A stretch of DNA of 64,000 nucleotides from Jejubacter sp036620675 (GCA_036620675.1 JAZHEE010000023.1); one strand, 5' to 3'. Counted from the stretch's first letter, positions 16,423 to 25,844 are shown. Numbers and translations: made by a program. Notes: generated by a model not told the origin, from the letters alone.

Positions 16423-17643
16423 GTGGGGTCGGAGAGTCAGCCAGGGCATATCGATCAGATAAAACAGATTAATGCAGGGGCGGTCTACCGTCTGATCGAC
16501 AGACATGGCCCGGTATCCCGCATCGATCTGTCACGACTCGCTCAACTCGCCCCCGCCAGTATCACCAAAATCGTTCGCGAACTGCTGGAAGCGCACCTGG
16601 TTCAGGAGACTGAAATCCAGGAGCCGGGTAGCCGCGGGCGTCCGGCCATTGGGCTGATGGTGGAAACCGAAGCCTGGCACTATCTGGCGGTGCGTATCAG
16701 TCGCGGCGAGCTGGCGCTGGGACTGCATGAACTGAGCGGCAAGGTGGTGGTGGAAGAGCAACTGTCGCTGGCCCCGGAAGCGGAGGAGCCTTTTGCGACC
16801 CGGCTGTGCGCTGAAATCGATCGCTTCTTCACCCGCCATCAGCACCAGCTGGAGCGTCTCACCGCTATCGCCATTACGCTGCCCGGGATTATCGATACCG
16901 CTAAGGGTATCGTCCGCCGGATGCCGTTCTATGAGGAGGTGCGGGATTTACCGTTGAGCGAATTGCTGGAGCTACGGATCGGCGTGCCGGTCTATATTCA
17001 ACACGATATCAGCGCCTGGACGATGGCCGAATCCCTGTTTGGCGCCTCGAAGGGAGCCAGGGACGTCATTCAGGTGGTGATTGATCATAATGTCGGCGCC
17101 GGCGTTATCAGCGGCGGCCGCCTGCTGCACGGTGGCAGCAGCAGTCTGGTGGAGATTGGCCACACTCAGGTGGATCCTTACGGTAAACGCTGTTACTGCG
17201 GTAATAACGGCTGTCTGGAGACTATCGCCAGTGTGGAAAGCATTCTGGAACTGGCCGGGCAGCGTCTGGCCCAGTCAGGCAGTTCGCTGCTGAATGGCCG
17301 GTCATTAACCATCGCGTCGCTGTGCGAAGCGGCCCTGGCAGGGGATCCTCTGGCCCGGGATATTATTCAGGGAGTAGGGCTTAACGTAGGCCGTATTCTG
17401 GCGATTATGGTTAATCTGTTTAATCCGCAAAAAATTCTTATCGGTTCTCCGCTCAACCAGGCCGCGGAAATTCTCTATCCAACTATCATCGATTGTATTC
17501 GCCGCCAGGCGCTGCCCGCTTACAGCCAGCATATCGAGGTTAACGCAACCTGCTTCGATAACCAGGGGACCATGGCAGGCGCTGCGCTGGTAAAAGACGC
17601 AATGTATAACGGTTCGTTATTGATTCGTTTGCTTCAGGGATAA
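16423..17643 (+). CDS. mlc: Mlc (DgsA), glucose-responsive ROK-family repressor
   Basis: 406 aa, the same length as E. coli Mlc. An N-terminal helix-turn-helix (RIDLSRLAQLAPASITKIVREL, residues about 32-53) is followed by the ROK fold. The zinc site is HTQVDPYGKRCYCGNNGCLETIAS. The C-terminal MAGAALVKDAMYNGSLLIRLLQG includes the membrane and EIIB-Glc binding amphipathic helix. Mlc represses ptsG, manXYZ, malT and others and is sequestered by dephosphorylated PtsG. The start is GTG with GGGAG 8 bases upstream. A probable Mlc operator lies directly in front. Confidence 0.96.
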   Translation: MGSESQPGHIDQIKQINAGAVYRLIDRHGPVSRIDLSRLAQLAPASITKIVRELLEAHLVQETEIQEPGSRGRPAIGLMVETEAWHYLAVRISRGELALGLHELSGKVVVEEQLSLAPEAEEPFATRLCAEIDRFFTRHQHQLERLTAIAITLPGIIDTAKGIVRRMPFYEEVRDLPLSELLELRIGVPVYIQHDISAWTMAESLFGASKGARDVIQVVIDHNVGAGVISGGRLLHGGSSSLVEIGHTQVDPYGKRCYCGNNGCLETIASVESILELAGQRLAQSGSSLLNGRSLTIASLCEAALAGDPLARDIIQGVGLNVGRILAIMVNLFNPQKILIGSPLNQAAEILYPTIIDCIRRQALPAYSQHIEVNATCFDNQGTMAGAALVKDAMYNGSLLIRLLQG

Positions 17644-17770
17644 CATTTTTCGCCCTTATCCATGAAAAATTGCGCTATCTCAATCCTGGGGTGGATTGCA
17701 TATTTTAGACTTCCGTCACTGTATTATTTCCTTTTTGATATTTTCAGAGCATAACTGGCGGAGTGCTCCT

Positions 17771-18469
17771 ATGCTGAAGCGTCTCTTTATTACAGGTACG
17801 GATACCGCAGTCGGAAAAACGGTAGTGTCGCGGGCGTTACTGCAGGCGTTGGCTGCCGGTGGCAGCAGTGTTGTCGGCTATAAACCGGTGGCGAAAGGCA
17901 GTCAGCAGACCCCCGAAGGATTACGCAATAAAGATGCGCTGGTGCTGCAGAGCGTTTCTTCCCTGGCGTTGCCATATAGCGCCATTAATCCCATAACCTT
18001 TAGCGAAGAAGAGAGCAGCGTTGCGCACAGCTGCGCGATTAACTACGGGTTGCTCTCTGAAGGGCTGGAGAGTCTGAGCGCTATGGTCGAACGGGTCGTG
18101 GTGGAAGGGACTGGCGGCTGGCGTAGCCTGATGAACGATCTGCGGCCGTTGTCCGACTGGGTGGTTCAGGAACAACTGCCGGTGGTGATGGTGGTAGGGA
18201 TTCAGGAAGGCTGCATTAACCACGCGTTGCTGACGGCGCATGCCATTGCTAATGACGGACTGCCGCTGCTGGGCTGGGTGGCTAACCGAATAAACCCGGG
18301 ACTGGCCCACTACGCGGAAATTATCGGCGTATTGCAAAAAAAACTAAATGCGCCGCTGCTGGGCGAACTGCCATATCTGCCGCGGGCCGAACAGCGCGAT
18401 CTCGGGCACTATATCGATAAAGCAGCGCTGGAAAACGCGCTGTTGCAGGAAAGCGTCACGCTGTCATGA
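17771..18469 (+). CDS. bioD2: BioD2 (YnfK), dethiobiotin synthetase paralogue
   Basis: 232-aa ATP-dependent carboxylase family protein. It has a P-loop GTDTAVGKTVVSRALL (residues 8-23), YKPVAKGSQQ for substrate Lys/Ser contacts, and VVEGTGGWRSL (residues about 112-122). It follows mlc as ynfK does in E. coli. It should form the ureido ring of dethiobiotin from 7,8-diaminopelargonate, a second copy besides bioD of the bio operon. ATG 17771 has GGAG 10 bases before it. A strong bidirectional terminator follows. Confidence 0.93.
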   Translation: MLKRLFITGTDTAVGKTVVSRALLQALAAGGSSVVGYKPVAKGSQQTPEGLRNKDALVLQSVSSLALPYSAINPITFSEEESSVAHSCAINYGLLSEGLESLSAMVERVVVEGTGGWRSLMNDLRPLSDWVVQEQLPVVMVVGIQEGCINHALLTAHAIANDGLPLLGWVANRINPGLAHYAEIIGVLQKKLNAPLLGELPYLPRAEQRDLGHYIDKAALENALLQESVTLS

Positions 18470-18470
18470 A

Positions 18471-18500
18471 AAAAAGCCGGAATCTGAATTCCGGCTTTTT
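18471..18500. terminator. Bidirectional terminator between bioD2 and osmV
   Basis: AAAAAGCCGGAATCTGAATTCCGGCTTTTT has a 9- to 10-bp stem with an A tract before it and a T tract after it. It serves both convergent transcripts. Confidence 0.9.
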
Positions 18501-18505
18501 ATCCG

Positions 18506-19654
18506 CTAATCGATACTGACGATATTCAATGCCCGACGGGTACGTCCGGAGCTCAGGTAATCGGCGATGTAATCCTGGGAAATTTCGCCGCTGTAGCGTC
18601 CTTCTTCATCGACAATCGGCATCCAGACCATGTTGTGCTCATAGAGTTTTGAGAGCACCACCCTAAGATTATCTTCCGCCTTACCGGTGATCCGGAAATC
18701 ATGCAGGATGTCACTGCAAACGCCAGTGGCGCCGCGTGCTTCCCGACGTTTCACAAAACCCAGCGGTTTGCCTTCATCATCCACCACGGTAATCGAACGC
18801 TGATCGTTGTCGTCCATAATGGCAAAGGCTTCCGCCAGCGGAGTATTGCGTTTAGCGGTAATGGTGGGCTGCCTGTCGGTAACGTCACCAGCCTGCACCA
18901 GCAGCAGGCGCTTCAGGGTTCTGTCCTGGCCGACGAAGCTGCCGACGAATTCATTGGCAGGCTTGGCCAGCAGCTCATCGGGGCTGGCGCACTGCACGAT
19001 CTTGCCCTGACGAAATACCGCGATGCGGTCACCCAGCTTCAGCGCTTCGTCAATATCGTGACTAACCAGCAGAACCGTCTTTTTCAGCTGGCGCTGCATT
19101 TCCAGAAATTCATTCTGGATCGCTTCGCGGTTGATGGGATCGACGGCGCCGAATGGCTCATCCATCAGCAGAACCGGCGGATCCGCGGCCAGAGCGCGAA
19201 TCACTCCGATGCGTTGCTGCTGGCCGCCGGACAGTTCTTTGGGGTAGCGGGGCAGATAGTGTTTTGGATCCAGCGCCACCATTGCCATCAGCTCGCTGGC
19301 TCGCTCGCGGCAGCGTTTCTTATCCCAGCCCAGCATGCGCGGCACTACGGTGATGTTTTCTTCGATGGTCATATTGGGAAACAGACCGATCTGCTGAATC
19401 ACATAGCCGATATTACGACGCAGTGCTACGGTATCCATATCGCTGGTGTCTTTGCCATTGATAAATACCCGACCGTGGCTTGGCGCGATCAGTCGGTTAA
19501 TCATCTTCAGGGTGGTGGTTTTGCCGCAGCCGGAAGGGCCGAGCAGGATACAGATCTCGCCTTCGGGCACTTCAAGGCTGACGTTGTCGACGGCGTTAAA
19601 AGTCTGGCCGTTTTTCTGAACGAACTGACGCGTCAGTCTTTCCAGCTTTATCAT
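18506..19654 (-). CDS. osmV: OsmV, ATPase of the OsmU-type osmoprotectant ABC importer
   Basis: 382 aa. An ABC ATPase domain (Walker A GPSGCGKTT, residues about 39-47; signature LSGGQQQR; Walker B PPVLLMDEPFG; H-loop SHD) is followed by two CBS domains in the C-terminal third, as in ProV/OpuA-type ATPases. It powers uptake of compatible solutes such as glycine betaine or choline-O-sulfate in the Salmonella OsmU system. It is the last gene of the minus-strand operon osmY-osmX-osmW-osmV. Confidence 0.92.
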   Translation of the reverse strand: MIKLERLTRQFVQKNGQTFNAVDNVSLEVPEGEICILLGPSGCGKTTTLKMINRLIAPSHGRVFINGKDTSDMDTVALRRNIGYVIQQIGLFPNMTIEENITVVPRMLGWDKKRCRERASELMAMVALDPKHYLPRYPKELSGGQQQRIGVIRALAADPPVLLMDEPFGAVDPINREAIQNEFLEMQRQLKKTVLLVSHDIDEALKLGDRIAVFRQGKIVQCASPDELLAKPANEFVGSFVGQDRTLKRLLLVQAGDVTDRQPTITAKRNTPLAEAFAIMDDNDQRSITVVDDEGKPLGFVKRREARGATGVCSDILHDFRITGKAEDNLRVVLSKLYEHNMVWMPIVDEEGRYSGEISQDYIADYLSSGRTRRALNIVSID

Positions 19655-19708
19655 AGGTTATCTCCTGTTGCTGCTCCGCGATGGTCGCAGCGGCGAAAAT
19701 TAGGCAGC

Positions 19709-20347
19709 TTAGCCGCGCGTCAATAGCTTCTGCACGCCGTGCAGTAACCAGTCCAGAATAATGGCAAGCAGGCAAATCAGTAGCGAGCCTGCAATCAGCA
19801 TACGGATGTCGCTACCGCCAATACCGTTAATCAGCAGCAGTCCCAGGCCGCCGGCGCCGATAACGGCGGCGATGGCCATAACGCCGATGTTCATCACTAC
19901 CGCAGTGCGGATACCGCCGAAAATGACCGGCAGGGCGATGGGAATTTCCACCCAGCGCAGGCGCTGCCAGAAAGTCATGCCGATACCGCGTCCGGCTTCT
20001 CGCAGTTCGGGAGGCAGGTTAGAGATGGCGGTCCAGGTATTACGTACGATGGGCAGTAGCGAATAGAGGAATACCGCCGCTACCGCAGGAACCACGCCAA
20101 TCCCCTGACCTATCATTGAGAACAGGGGAATCATTAACCCGAACAGCGCGATGGCCGGAATGGTCAGTACGATGGTCGCCAGGCCCAGTACGGTGCTGGC
20201 CAGCGCCTTATAGCGTACGATGAAGATGCCCAGCGGTACGCCGATAATAATCGCCAGTCCTACGGCCAGCAGCACCAGCATCAGATGTTGCAGAGTCAGG
20301 CTTCCCAGATAACCGGCGTTATTGATCATATAGTCGATAGTTTCCAT
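19709..20347 (-). CDS. osmW: OsmW, permease subunit of osmoprotectant ABC importer
   Basis: 212-aa inner-membrane permease with about five or six helices. The BPD-type EAA loop appears as ELREAGRGIGMTFWQRLRWVEIPIALPVIFGGIR. It pairs with the second permease at 21274. The position directly after the binding-protein gene (9 bases away) shows a single transcription unit. Confidence 0.92.
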   Translation of the reverse strand: METIDYMINNAGYLGSLTLQHLMLVLLAVGLAIIIGVPLGIFIVRYKALASTVLGLATIVLTIPAIALFGLMIPLFSMIGQGIGVVPAVAAVFLYSLLPIVRNTWTAISNLPPELREAGRGIGMTFWQRLRWVEIPIALPVIFGGIRTAVVMNIGVMAIAAVIGAGGLGLLLINGIGGSDIRMLIAGSLLICLLAIILDWLLHGVQKLLTRG

Positions 20348-20356
20348 GCGTGCTCC

Positions 20357-21259
20357 TTACAGTAGACCTTTCTGCTTCAGGAAATCACGCGCCACCCGTT
20401 GGGGAGATTCGTGGTCGATATCCACCCGGGCATTCAGGGTGGAGATGGTTTCATTATCCAGTAGATCGGAAAGGGTGTTCAGCGCCTGCGCCAGACCCGG
20501 ATTGGCCTCCAGGGTGTCTTTACGCACCACCGGCGTTACGGCATAGCTGGGGAAGAAGCCCTTATCGTCCTTAAGTACTTTAAGATCGAACCCCTTAACC
20601 CGACCGTCGGTGGTATAGATAAGACCGGCATCGACAAAGCCGTCGCGAATGGCGTTGTACACCAGACCGGGATCCATCTGGCGAATCTGCGGGCGATCCA
20701 GCACCATATTGTAGGCCCGCTGCAGCGGCTTCATGCCGTCACTGCGGCCGCTGAATTCCAGATCGAGGCCCAGTAGCCAGTTATGCTTAGGGTCGGTTTT
20801 ACGAATTTGTTCAATTTTTGCCACCATCTGCGACATGGTGCTGATATTTTCCGCTGCGGCACGCTTGCGCTGCATGGCGAAGGCGTAGGTATTGTTCATC
20901 TTCGCGGGTTTCAGCCATATCAGACCGTGCCTGGCATCCAGTCTTTTTACGGTTTCATAAGACTGCTCCGGGCTCATCCGTTCCTTAATGTGGTTAAAAA
21001 TAATCAGCGAGGTGCCGGTATATTCCCAGGTCATGTCGATCTGTTTGTTGATCATCGCATTGCGGGAAATGACCGTGGCGATATTGGTTTTCGGCTCCAC
21101 CTGGAATCCCTTTTTTTGCAGATAGAGCACCGTCATGGCCGACAGAATGTGCTGTTCGGTAAAGCTCTTGGTCGCCAGCACCAGCGGCGCCGCCTGAACG
21201 GAGCCGGCCAATAGTGTTGCGGCAGCCAGGGTGGTGCATAACAGCGTTTTTAGTTTCAT
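20357..21259 (-). CDS. osmX: OsmX, periplasmic osmoprotectant-binding protein
   Basis: 300-aa precursor with a signal peptide (MKLKTLLCTTLAAATLLAGSVQAA). The mature start APLVLATKSFTEQHILSAM is typical of the ProX/OpuAC group related to YehZ. The ligand should be a quaternary ammonium solute. ATG 21259 is chosen because GGAGTGGAAG precedes it. The frame also has an ATG at 21274 overlapping the end of the upstream permease gene. Confidence 0.92.
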   Translation of the reverse strand: MKLKTLLCTTLAAATLLAGSVQAAPLVLATKSFTEQHILSAMTVLYLQKKGFQVEPKTNIATVISRNAMINKQIDMTWEYTGTSLIIFNHIKERMSPEQSYETVKRLDARHGLIWLKPAKMNNTYAFAMQRKRAAAENISTMSQMVAKIEQIRKTDPKHNWLLGLDLEFSGRSDGMKPLQRAYNMVLDRPQIRQMDPGLVYNAIRDGFVDAGLIYTTDGRVKGFDLKVLKDDKGFFPSYAVTPVVRKDTLEANPGLAQALNTLSDLLDNETISTLNARVDIDHESPQRVARDFLKQKGLL

Positions 21260-21273
21260 TATCTTCCACTCCA

Positions 21274-21984
21274 TCAGGCGGTGTGTGGGCTCAGCCAGCG
21301 CTCCAGCGAAGCAAGCAACATATCGAGGATCAGAGCGAACAGCGCGGTGGCTGCGGCGCCAAGGATTAGCGTAGGAAAGTCGTTCAGGTAGATGCCCGGG
21401 AAGATAAGCTCACCATAGCTGCTGGCGCCAATCAGAAACGACAGCGGGGCGGTGCCGACGTTAATCGCCGTGGCGATACGGATACCGGACATGATAACCG
21501 GCCAGGCGGCAGGCAGCTCCACCTGACGCAGTTGCTGGCAGCGGGTCATGCCAATACCTTTGGCCGCTTCCAGCAGCGCAGGTGGCACCGAGCACAGCCC
21601 GGCATAGGTATTGCGCACTATCGGTAGCAGTGAGGCAAGGAACAGCGCGACGATGGCCGGTCGGTCGCCGATGCCGATAATCACCATCGCCAGCGCCAGA
21701 ACCGCCATAGGAGGCAGGGTGTTGCCGATGTTAAACAGCTGCATGACATATTCAGCCCAGCGCCTGGCGAAAGGGCGGCTGAGCAGGATGCCGCTGGGGA
21801 TGCCAATGAGCAGCGCCAGGGCCATAGAGGAGAAGACCAGAATCATATGCTGCTGCCCAAGGTAAATAAGATCGACCTTGCGCGCGGCAATCGTTTCCGG
21901 GCCGATCCCCCAGACCAGCAGGCCGAGCACGATGAGCAGCGCCAGAACGCCCAGCGAGGCCCGTTTTGCGAATGAGAGTGCCAT
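21274..21984 (-). CDS. osmY: OsmY-type permease (first gene of the OsmU operon)
   Basis: 236-aa permease. The EAA loop is LLEAAKGIGMTRCQQLRQVELPAAWPVIMSGIR, and several hydrophobic helices are visible. It is the first gene of the operon. The name follows the Salmonella OsmU operon (osmVWXY) and should not be confused with the periplasmic OsmY of E. coli. The 290-base upstream region holds a GTGAC-N3-GTCAC palindrome (22213-22225) that may belong to its promoter. Confidence 0.85.
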   Translation of the reverse strand: MALSFAKRASLGVLALLIVLGLLVWGIGPETIAARKVDLIYLGQQHMILVFSSMALALLIGIPSGILLSRPFARRWAEYVMQLFNIGNTLPPMAVLALAMVIIGIGDRPAIVALFLASLLPIVRNTYAGLCSVPPALLEAAKGIGMTRCQQLRQVELPAAWPVIMSGIRIATAINVGTAPLSFLIGASSYGELIFPGIYLNDFPTLILGAAATALFALILDMLLASLERWLSPHTA

Positions 21985-22212
21985 TGCCGTGTGTCTCCAG
22001 TGGTAAGCGTGGAAAAGAACGATTCCGGCTGCGTCTTTTGACCGCGTTGCGCAGTACCGGCGTTACCTGAGCTATAACAAGCTCCGGTGCAGGTTGCCAG
22101 TAAGGGGCGCAAGGAATGAACCCCAGTTTTGTCCGGGAAATCATTGATTTGCCCTTGTTGCGTCACGCCTGGTTTGTGTGTTTAAGAAAAGTCTTAAAAC
22201 AGCGCTTTGTAA

Positions 22213-22225
22213 GTGACGTTGTCAC
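22213..22225. promoter_or_regulatory. Palindrome in the osm operon upstream region
   Basis: GTGACGTTGTCAC, 5-base arms around GTT, with TTGTCA and TTACAA on the minus strand around it as weak -35/-10 candidates. It resembles a CRP site with one base too few in the spacer. No regulator is assigned. Confidence 0.3.
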
Positions 22226-22247
22226 ATACTTGACAAATTGAGGCACT

Positions 22248-22266
22248 GACCGACAGGACGTCGGCC
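22248..22266. repeat. REP-like hairpin with CCGACAGGACGTCGG core
   Basis: The 15-base core CCGACAGGACGTCGG (22250-22264) lies just after the dmsD stop. The identical core recurs at 38173-38187 in the repeat-rich tract after fruA, which marks it as a dispersed short palindromic repeat. Confidence 0.5.
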
Positions 22267-22275
22267 GTGAGGAGG

Positions 22276-22902
22276 TTAGCGGAACAGGGGTTTTTCTGCG
22301 ACGGGAATCAGCAGGCCCGAACGCCATTCGGAAAGCGTGAACCGGGTCAGTTCGCCGAGCCCCTGCCAGAAGGGATGCGCCGCGTTTTCAATAAAGCACT
22401 CAAGGAAGCGCGGCGCCCAGGGGAGCAGATGCCAGGCCAGCAGTTCGTCCAGGGCCTGCTGCTGTCCGGCGTCTGCCAGCCAGGCGGCCAGCATCAGCAG
22501 GGTGCCGATATGATCTTCCGGCTCGTTCATTGCGCTGCTATGGGCGATGCCGCGGCTTTGCATCCACTGACGTAGAGTCAGGGTGGAATCGCCGAACAGC
22601 ACATTTTCCCGATCGAGCCAGACGGATCCCCATGGCGGCGCCGGGAGCGCCCAGGGGCCGACGAACAGGCGCTGATACGCCTGCTCAATCGTCTCATCCG
22701 GGCTGTTCCGGGCCATCAGGGCGGGGATAGCCGATGGCAGCGGCCGGGACTGCGGCCATTCGCTTTCCCAGCCTGTATTTTGCAGCATCTGTACCAGCGT
22801 CGCTGCGGCGTCGCTGTGCGGTTCGTAGTAGAACAGCGCGCCCAGCACCCGGCCGCTCAGTGCGATGGCGTTAAGCCGGGCGGCGTGGTTGGTTGCGGTC
22901 AT
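22276..22902 (-). CDS. dmsD: DmsD, Tat proofreading chaperone for DmsA-type reductases
   Basis: 208-aa cytoplasmic TorD/DmsD-family chaperone. The conserved LFVGPWALPAPPWGSVWLDRENVLFGDSTL and NEPEDHIGTLL segments match E. coli DmsD. It binds the twin-arginine signal of DmsA-like molybdoenzymes and holds them until cofactor insertion. It lies 37 bases after the dmsA-type gene in the same operon, whereas in E. coli two subunit genes intervene. Confidence 0.94.
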   Translation of the reverse strand: MTATNHAARLNAIALSGRVLGALFYYEPHSDAAATLVQMLQNTGWESEWPQSRPLPSAIPALMARNSPDETIEQAYQRLFVGPWALPAPPWGSVWLDRENVLFGDSTLTLRQWMQSRGIAHSSAMNEPEDHIGTLLMLAAWLADAGQQQALDELLAWHLLPWAPRFLECFIENAAHPFWQGLGELTRFTLSEWRSGLLIPVAEKPLFR

Positions 22903-22939
22903 AACTCTCCTTTGTTGCCCTGCAAATATGCAGGGCGGG

Positions 22940-25381
22940 TTAAATTTTCTCGATATCCACCAGGTTGCTGTGCTGCGGATTCCCTTTCGCCAGCGGCGAC
23001 GGGCGGTGGGTGGTCAGGGTATTCATACAGGCGCCGGTATCGATGCGATCGCCGTTCATATCGGCCTGATGCCAGGCGCCCTGACCCATGGCGGTCACGC
23101 CAGGCATAATGCGCGGCGTGACTTTGGCCGCGACCCGCACTTCGCCGCGCTGGTTAAACACCCGAACCATATCGCCGTTGACGATGCCACGTTTACCGGC
23201 ATCGATGGGATTGATCCACACTTCCTGGCGACAGGCGGCCTGCAAAACGTCGATATTGCCGTAGGTTGAGTGAGTACGCGCTTTATAGTGGAATCCAAAC
23301 ATTTGCAGCGGGAAGCCAGCGCGCTGCGGCGAGTCCCAGCTTTCGAAACCCGGCGCGTAGACAGGCAGTGGGCTTATCACATCATCCGGGGCCAGTTCCC
23401 AGCTGGCGGCTATCTCCGCCAGACGCTGCGAGTAAATCTCGATCTTTCCTGAAGGCGTTTTGAGCGGATGGGCTGCGGGATCGCGGCGGAAATCGCGATA
23501 GGCCACGAAATGGCCGTTCGGATCGTGCCGTTTGTAGATCCCCATCGCGCGTAGCGCCTCGAATTCCGGTAATTCCGGATCTCTGGCGCGCATTTTAGCA
23601 TACAGATGCTCCAGCCACTGGCGCTGGCTGCGCCCTTCGGTAAAGCGCTGATAGACTTCCGGCCCCAGTCGCTTCGCCACTTCGCTCATTATCCAGTAGA
23701 TAGGGCGGCGCTCAAACTTAGCGGTGGTGGCGGGCTGAATAAAGATCAGGTAGCCCATGTTGCCAGCATAGTCGTTGGGGATGATATCCTCCTGCTCGAC
23801 GGTCATCAGATCCGGCAGCAGAATATCGGCGTACTTCGCCGACGAGGTCATAAAGTTTTCAATCACCACAATGGTTTCGCACAGGCTATCGTCCTGCAGA
23901 ATATCGTGGGTACGGTTAATGTCGGAATGCTGGTTCACCAGCGTGTTGCCGGCGTAGTTCCAGATAAACTTGATGGGGACATCCAGTTTATCCTTGCCGC
24001 GCACGCCGTCACGGGTGGCGGTCATCTTCGGCCCGTGGGTGATGGCGTCGGTCCAGCTAAAGCAGGAGATACTGGTCTTTACCGGATTTTCCAGCACCGG
24101 CATACGTTCGATGGTAATGGTGTAAGTGGATTCTCTGGCGCCGCTGTTGCCGCCGTTAATACCGACGTTGCCGGTTAAAATGGGTAGCATGGCGATAGCG
24201 CGGGCGGTCTGTTCGCCGTTGGCCTGGCGCTGTGGGCCCCAGCCCTGGCAAATGTAGGCCGGTTTAGCGCTGCCGATTTCGCGCGCCAGCTTAATAATTT
24301 TATCCACCGGAATACCGGTAATACGCGAAGCCCACTGCGGCGTTTTTTCCACGCCGTCATCGCCCTGGCCCAGAATCCAGGCCTTGTAGTGAGCGTTGGC
24401 TGGCGCACCGTCGGGCAGGGTCTTTTCGTCGTAACCGACGCAGTATTTATCCAGAAACGGCTGATCAACCAGATTTTCGTTAATCAACACCCAGGCAAGG
24501 CCAGCGACCAGCGCGGCGTCGGTACCGGGTCGAATCGGGAGCCACTCGTCCTCACGCCCGGCGGCGGTATCGGTATAGCGTGGGTCGATAACGATCATCC
24601 GGGCATTGGAACGTTCCCGGGCCTGTTCCAGATAGTAAGTGATGCCGCCGCCGCTCATGCGGGTTTCAGCCGGGTTGTTGCCGAACATCACCACCAGTTT
24701 ACTGTTTTCGATATCGGATGTGCTGTTGCCTTCGTTGCTGCCGTAGGTGTAAGGCATGGCGCAGGAGATTTGCGCGGTGCTGTAAGTGCCATAGTGACTC
24801 AGAAAACCACCGTAGCAGTTCATCAGGCGTGCCACCAGCGAAGCGTAGGGGGAAGAGCGGGTGATATTGCCGCCGACAACGCCGGAAGAGTAGTTGATAT
24901 AGACCGATTCATTACCGTACTGCTCGACGGTTTTCTGCAACTTCCCGGCGATGGTGTCCAGAGCCTCCTGCCAGCTGATGCGCTCGAACTTGCCTTCACC
25001 ACGTTTGCCTACCCGCTTCATTGGATAGTTGAGGCGTTCCGGGTGATTGATGCGGCGGCGAATCGACCGGCCGCGCAGACAGGCCCGTACCTGGTGATTA
25101 CCGTAAATATCCTCGCCGGTATTATCGGTTTCGACCCGCCAGACTTCATCGTTGCGCACGTGCAGACGCAGCGCACAGCGGCTGCCGCAGTTGACCGAGC
25201 AGGCGCCCCAGACGATGCGATCTTCAGCGCCTGATACGGCATCGCCGACGGCTGCGGCCGCAGGGCGAATGCCAAACGGCAGCGAAACCGAACCGGCGGC
25301 CAACGCAAGACCGCCGAGCGCCGATGACTTAATCAATGTACGGCGGCTGATTCCGCCCGGTTGTTGTTGAGTGGTGGACAT
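22940..25381 (-). CDS. ynfE: DmsA/YnfE-type molybdopterin oxidoreductase catalytic subunit
   Basis: 813-aa precursor of a periplasm-facing DMSO-reductase-family enzyme. The twin-arginine signal SRRTLIKSSALGGLAL spans residues 12-27. The Fe-S motif is CSVNCGSRC...RACLRG (about residues 61-104). The Mo-bis-PGD domain includes GTYSTAQISCAMPYTYGSN, with a Ser as likely metal ligand. E. coli relatives reduce DMSO (DmsA) or selenate (YnfE/YnfF). No DmsB-type ferredoxin gene or DmsC-type membrane anchor follows: dmsD comes next. Without partners elsewhere, electron supply is unexplained. An FNR-like site lies upstream. Confidence 0.9.
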   Translation of the reverse strand: MSTTQQQPGGISRRTLIKSSALGGLALAAGSVSLPFGIRPAAAAVGDAVSGAEDRIVWGACSVNCGSRCALRLHVRNDEVWRVETDNTGEDIYGNHQVRACLRGRSIRRRINHPERLNYPMKRVGKRGEGKFERISWQEALDTIAGKLQKTVEQYGNESVYINYSSGVVGGNITRSSPYASLVARLMNCYGGFLSHYGTYSTAQISCAMPYTYGSNEGNSTSDIENSKLVVMFGNNPAETRMSGGGITYYLEQARERSNARMIVIDPRYTDTAAGREDEWLPIRPGTDAALVAGLAWVLINENLVDQPFLDKYCVGYDEKTLPDGAPANAHYKAWILGQGDDGVEKTPQWASRITGIPVDKIIKLAREIGSAKPAYICQGWGPQRQANGEQTARAIAMLPILTGNVGINGGNSGARESTYTITIERMPVLENPVKTSISCFSWTDAITHGPKMTATRDGVRGKDKLDVPIKFIWNYAGNTLVNQHSDINRTHDILQDDSLCETIVVIENFMTSSAKYADILLPDLMTVEQEDIIPNDYAGNMGYLIFIQPATTAKFERRPIYWIMSEVAKRLGPEVYQRFTEGRSQRQWLEHLYAKMRARDPELPEFEALRAMGIYKRHDPNGHFVAYRDFRRDPAAHPLKTPSGKIEIYSQRLAEIAASWELAPDDVISPLPVYAPGFESWDSPQRAGFPLQMFGFHYKARTHSTYGNIDVLQAACRQEVWINPIDAGKRGIVNGDMVRVFNQRGEVRVAAKVTPRIMPGVTAMGQGAWHQADMNGDRIDTGACMNTLTTHRPSPLAKGNPQHSNLVDIEKI

Positions 25382-25509
25382 GGCTCACTCCACGGCACGA
25401 CTTTCCGCAACCTGGAAGGTGCCTTGTTGTTATAGGGATTTGGGGTTGCTGGGTACGCCGCTATCGGCGTATTGCAGGGGGAGTGTTACCCATGTGGAGG
25501 TAGTCGATA

Positions 25510-25523
25510 TTAATATGCATCAA
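25510..25523 (-). promoter_or_regulatory. FNR-like site upstream of the dmsA-type gene
   Basis: On the minus strand TTGATGCATATTAA matches the FNR consensus TTGAT-N4-ATCAA at nine of ten positions. It lies about 130 bases upstream of the reductase start, as expected for anaerobic activation. Confidence 0.6.
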
Positions 25524-25580
25524 AGTTGCTGCATAATTCTGTGATAATCCCGCAGGGGTGTCTGATGCACCCCTTTGGTA

Positions 25581-25844
25581 TTACTGCTGTGGCGCGGCAT
25601 CGTCGCTGGTACGGGTGTAAAGAATTTTCTGGGTATCGTTGGCGCAGTGGCCTACGACCTGAGCGCCGGGTTGATCCGCCTGATCGTTAGGCACGATAGT
25701 CAATGTGAACCCCGATTGCGGTACGCCGTTATTAATAATGCGTTGCTCAATATCCGCTTTAACCCTTTCGCACGAGTTCTGTGCTGCCATTACCGGCGCG
25801 GTTGCCACCAGGAGTAACGCGCTAATCCAGACCGAAGGTTTCAT
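25581..25844 (-). CDS. ynfD: YnfD, DUF1161 periplasmic protein
   Basis: 87-aa precursor with a signal peptide (MKPSVWISALLLVATAPVMA) and the DUF1161 core CERVKADIEQRIINNGVPQSGFTLTIVPND...VGHCANDTQKILYTR, with two Cys that could pair. It occupies the ynfD position next to ynfC. ATG 25844 follows AAGGAAGCAAC, and the frame extends further upstream without a better site. Function unknown. Confidence 0.88.
   Translation of the reverse strand: MKPSVWISALLLVATAPVMAAQNSCERVKADIEQRIINNGVPQSGFTLTIVPNDQADQPGAQVVGHCANDTQKILYTRTSDDAAPQQ

Noticed and set aside
25510..25523. Reading the dmsA upstream dyad as a CRP site
   Set aside because: The half-sites are TTGAT/ATTAA, which fit FNR better than TGTGA/TCACA.
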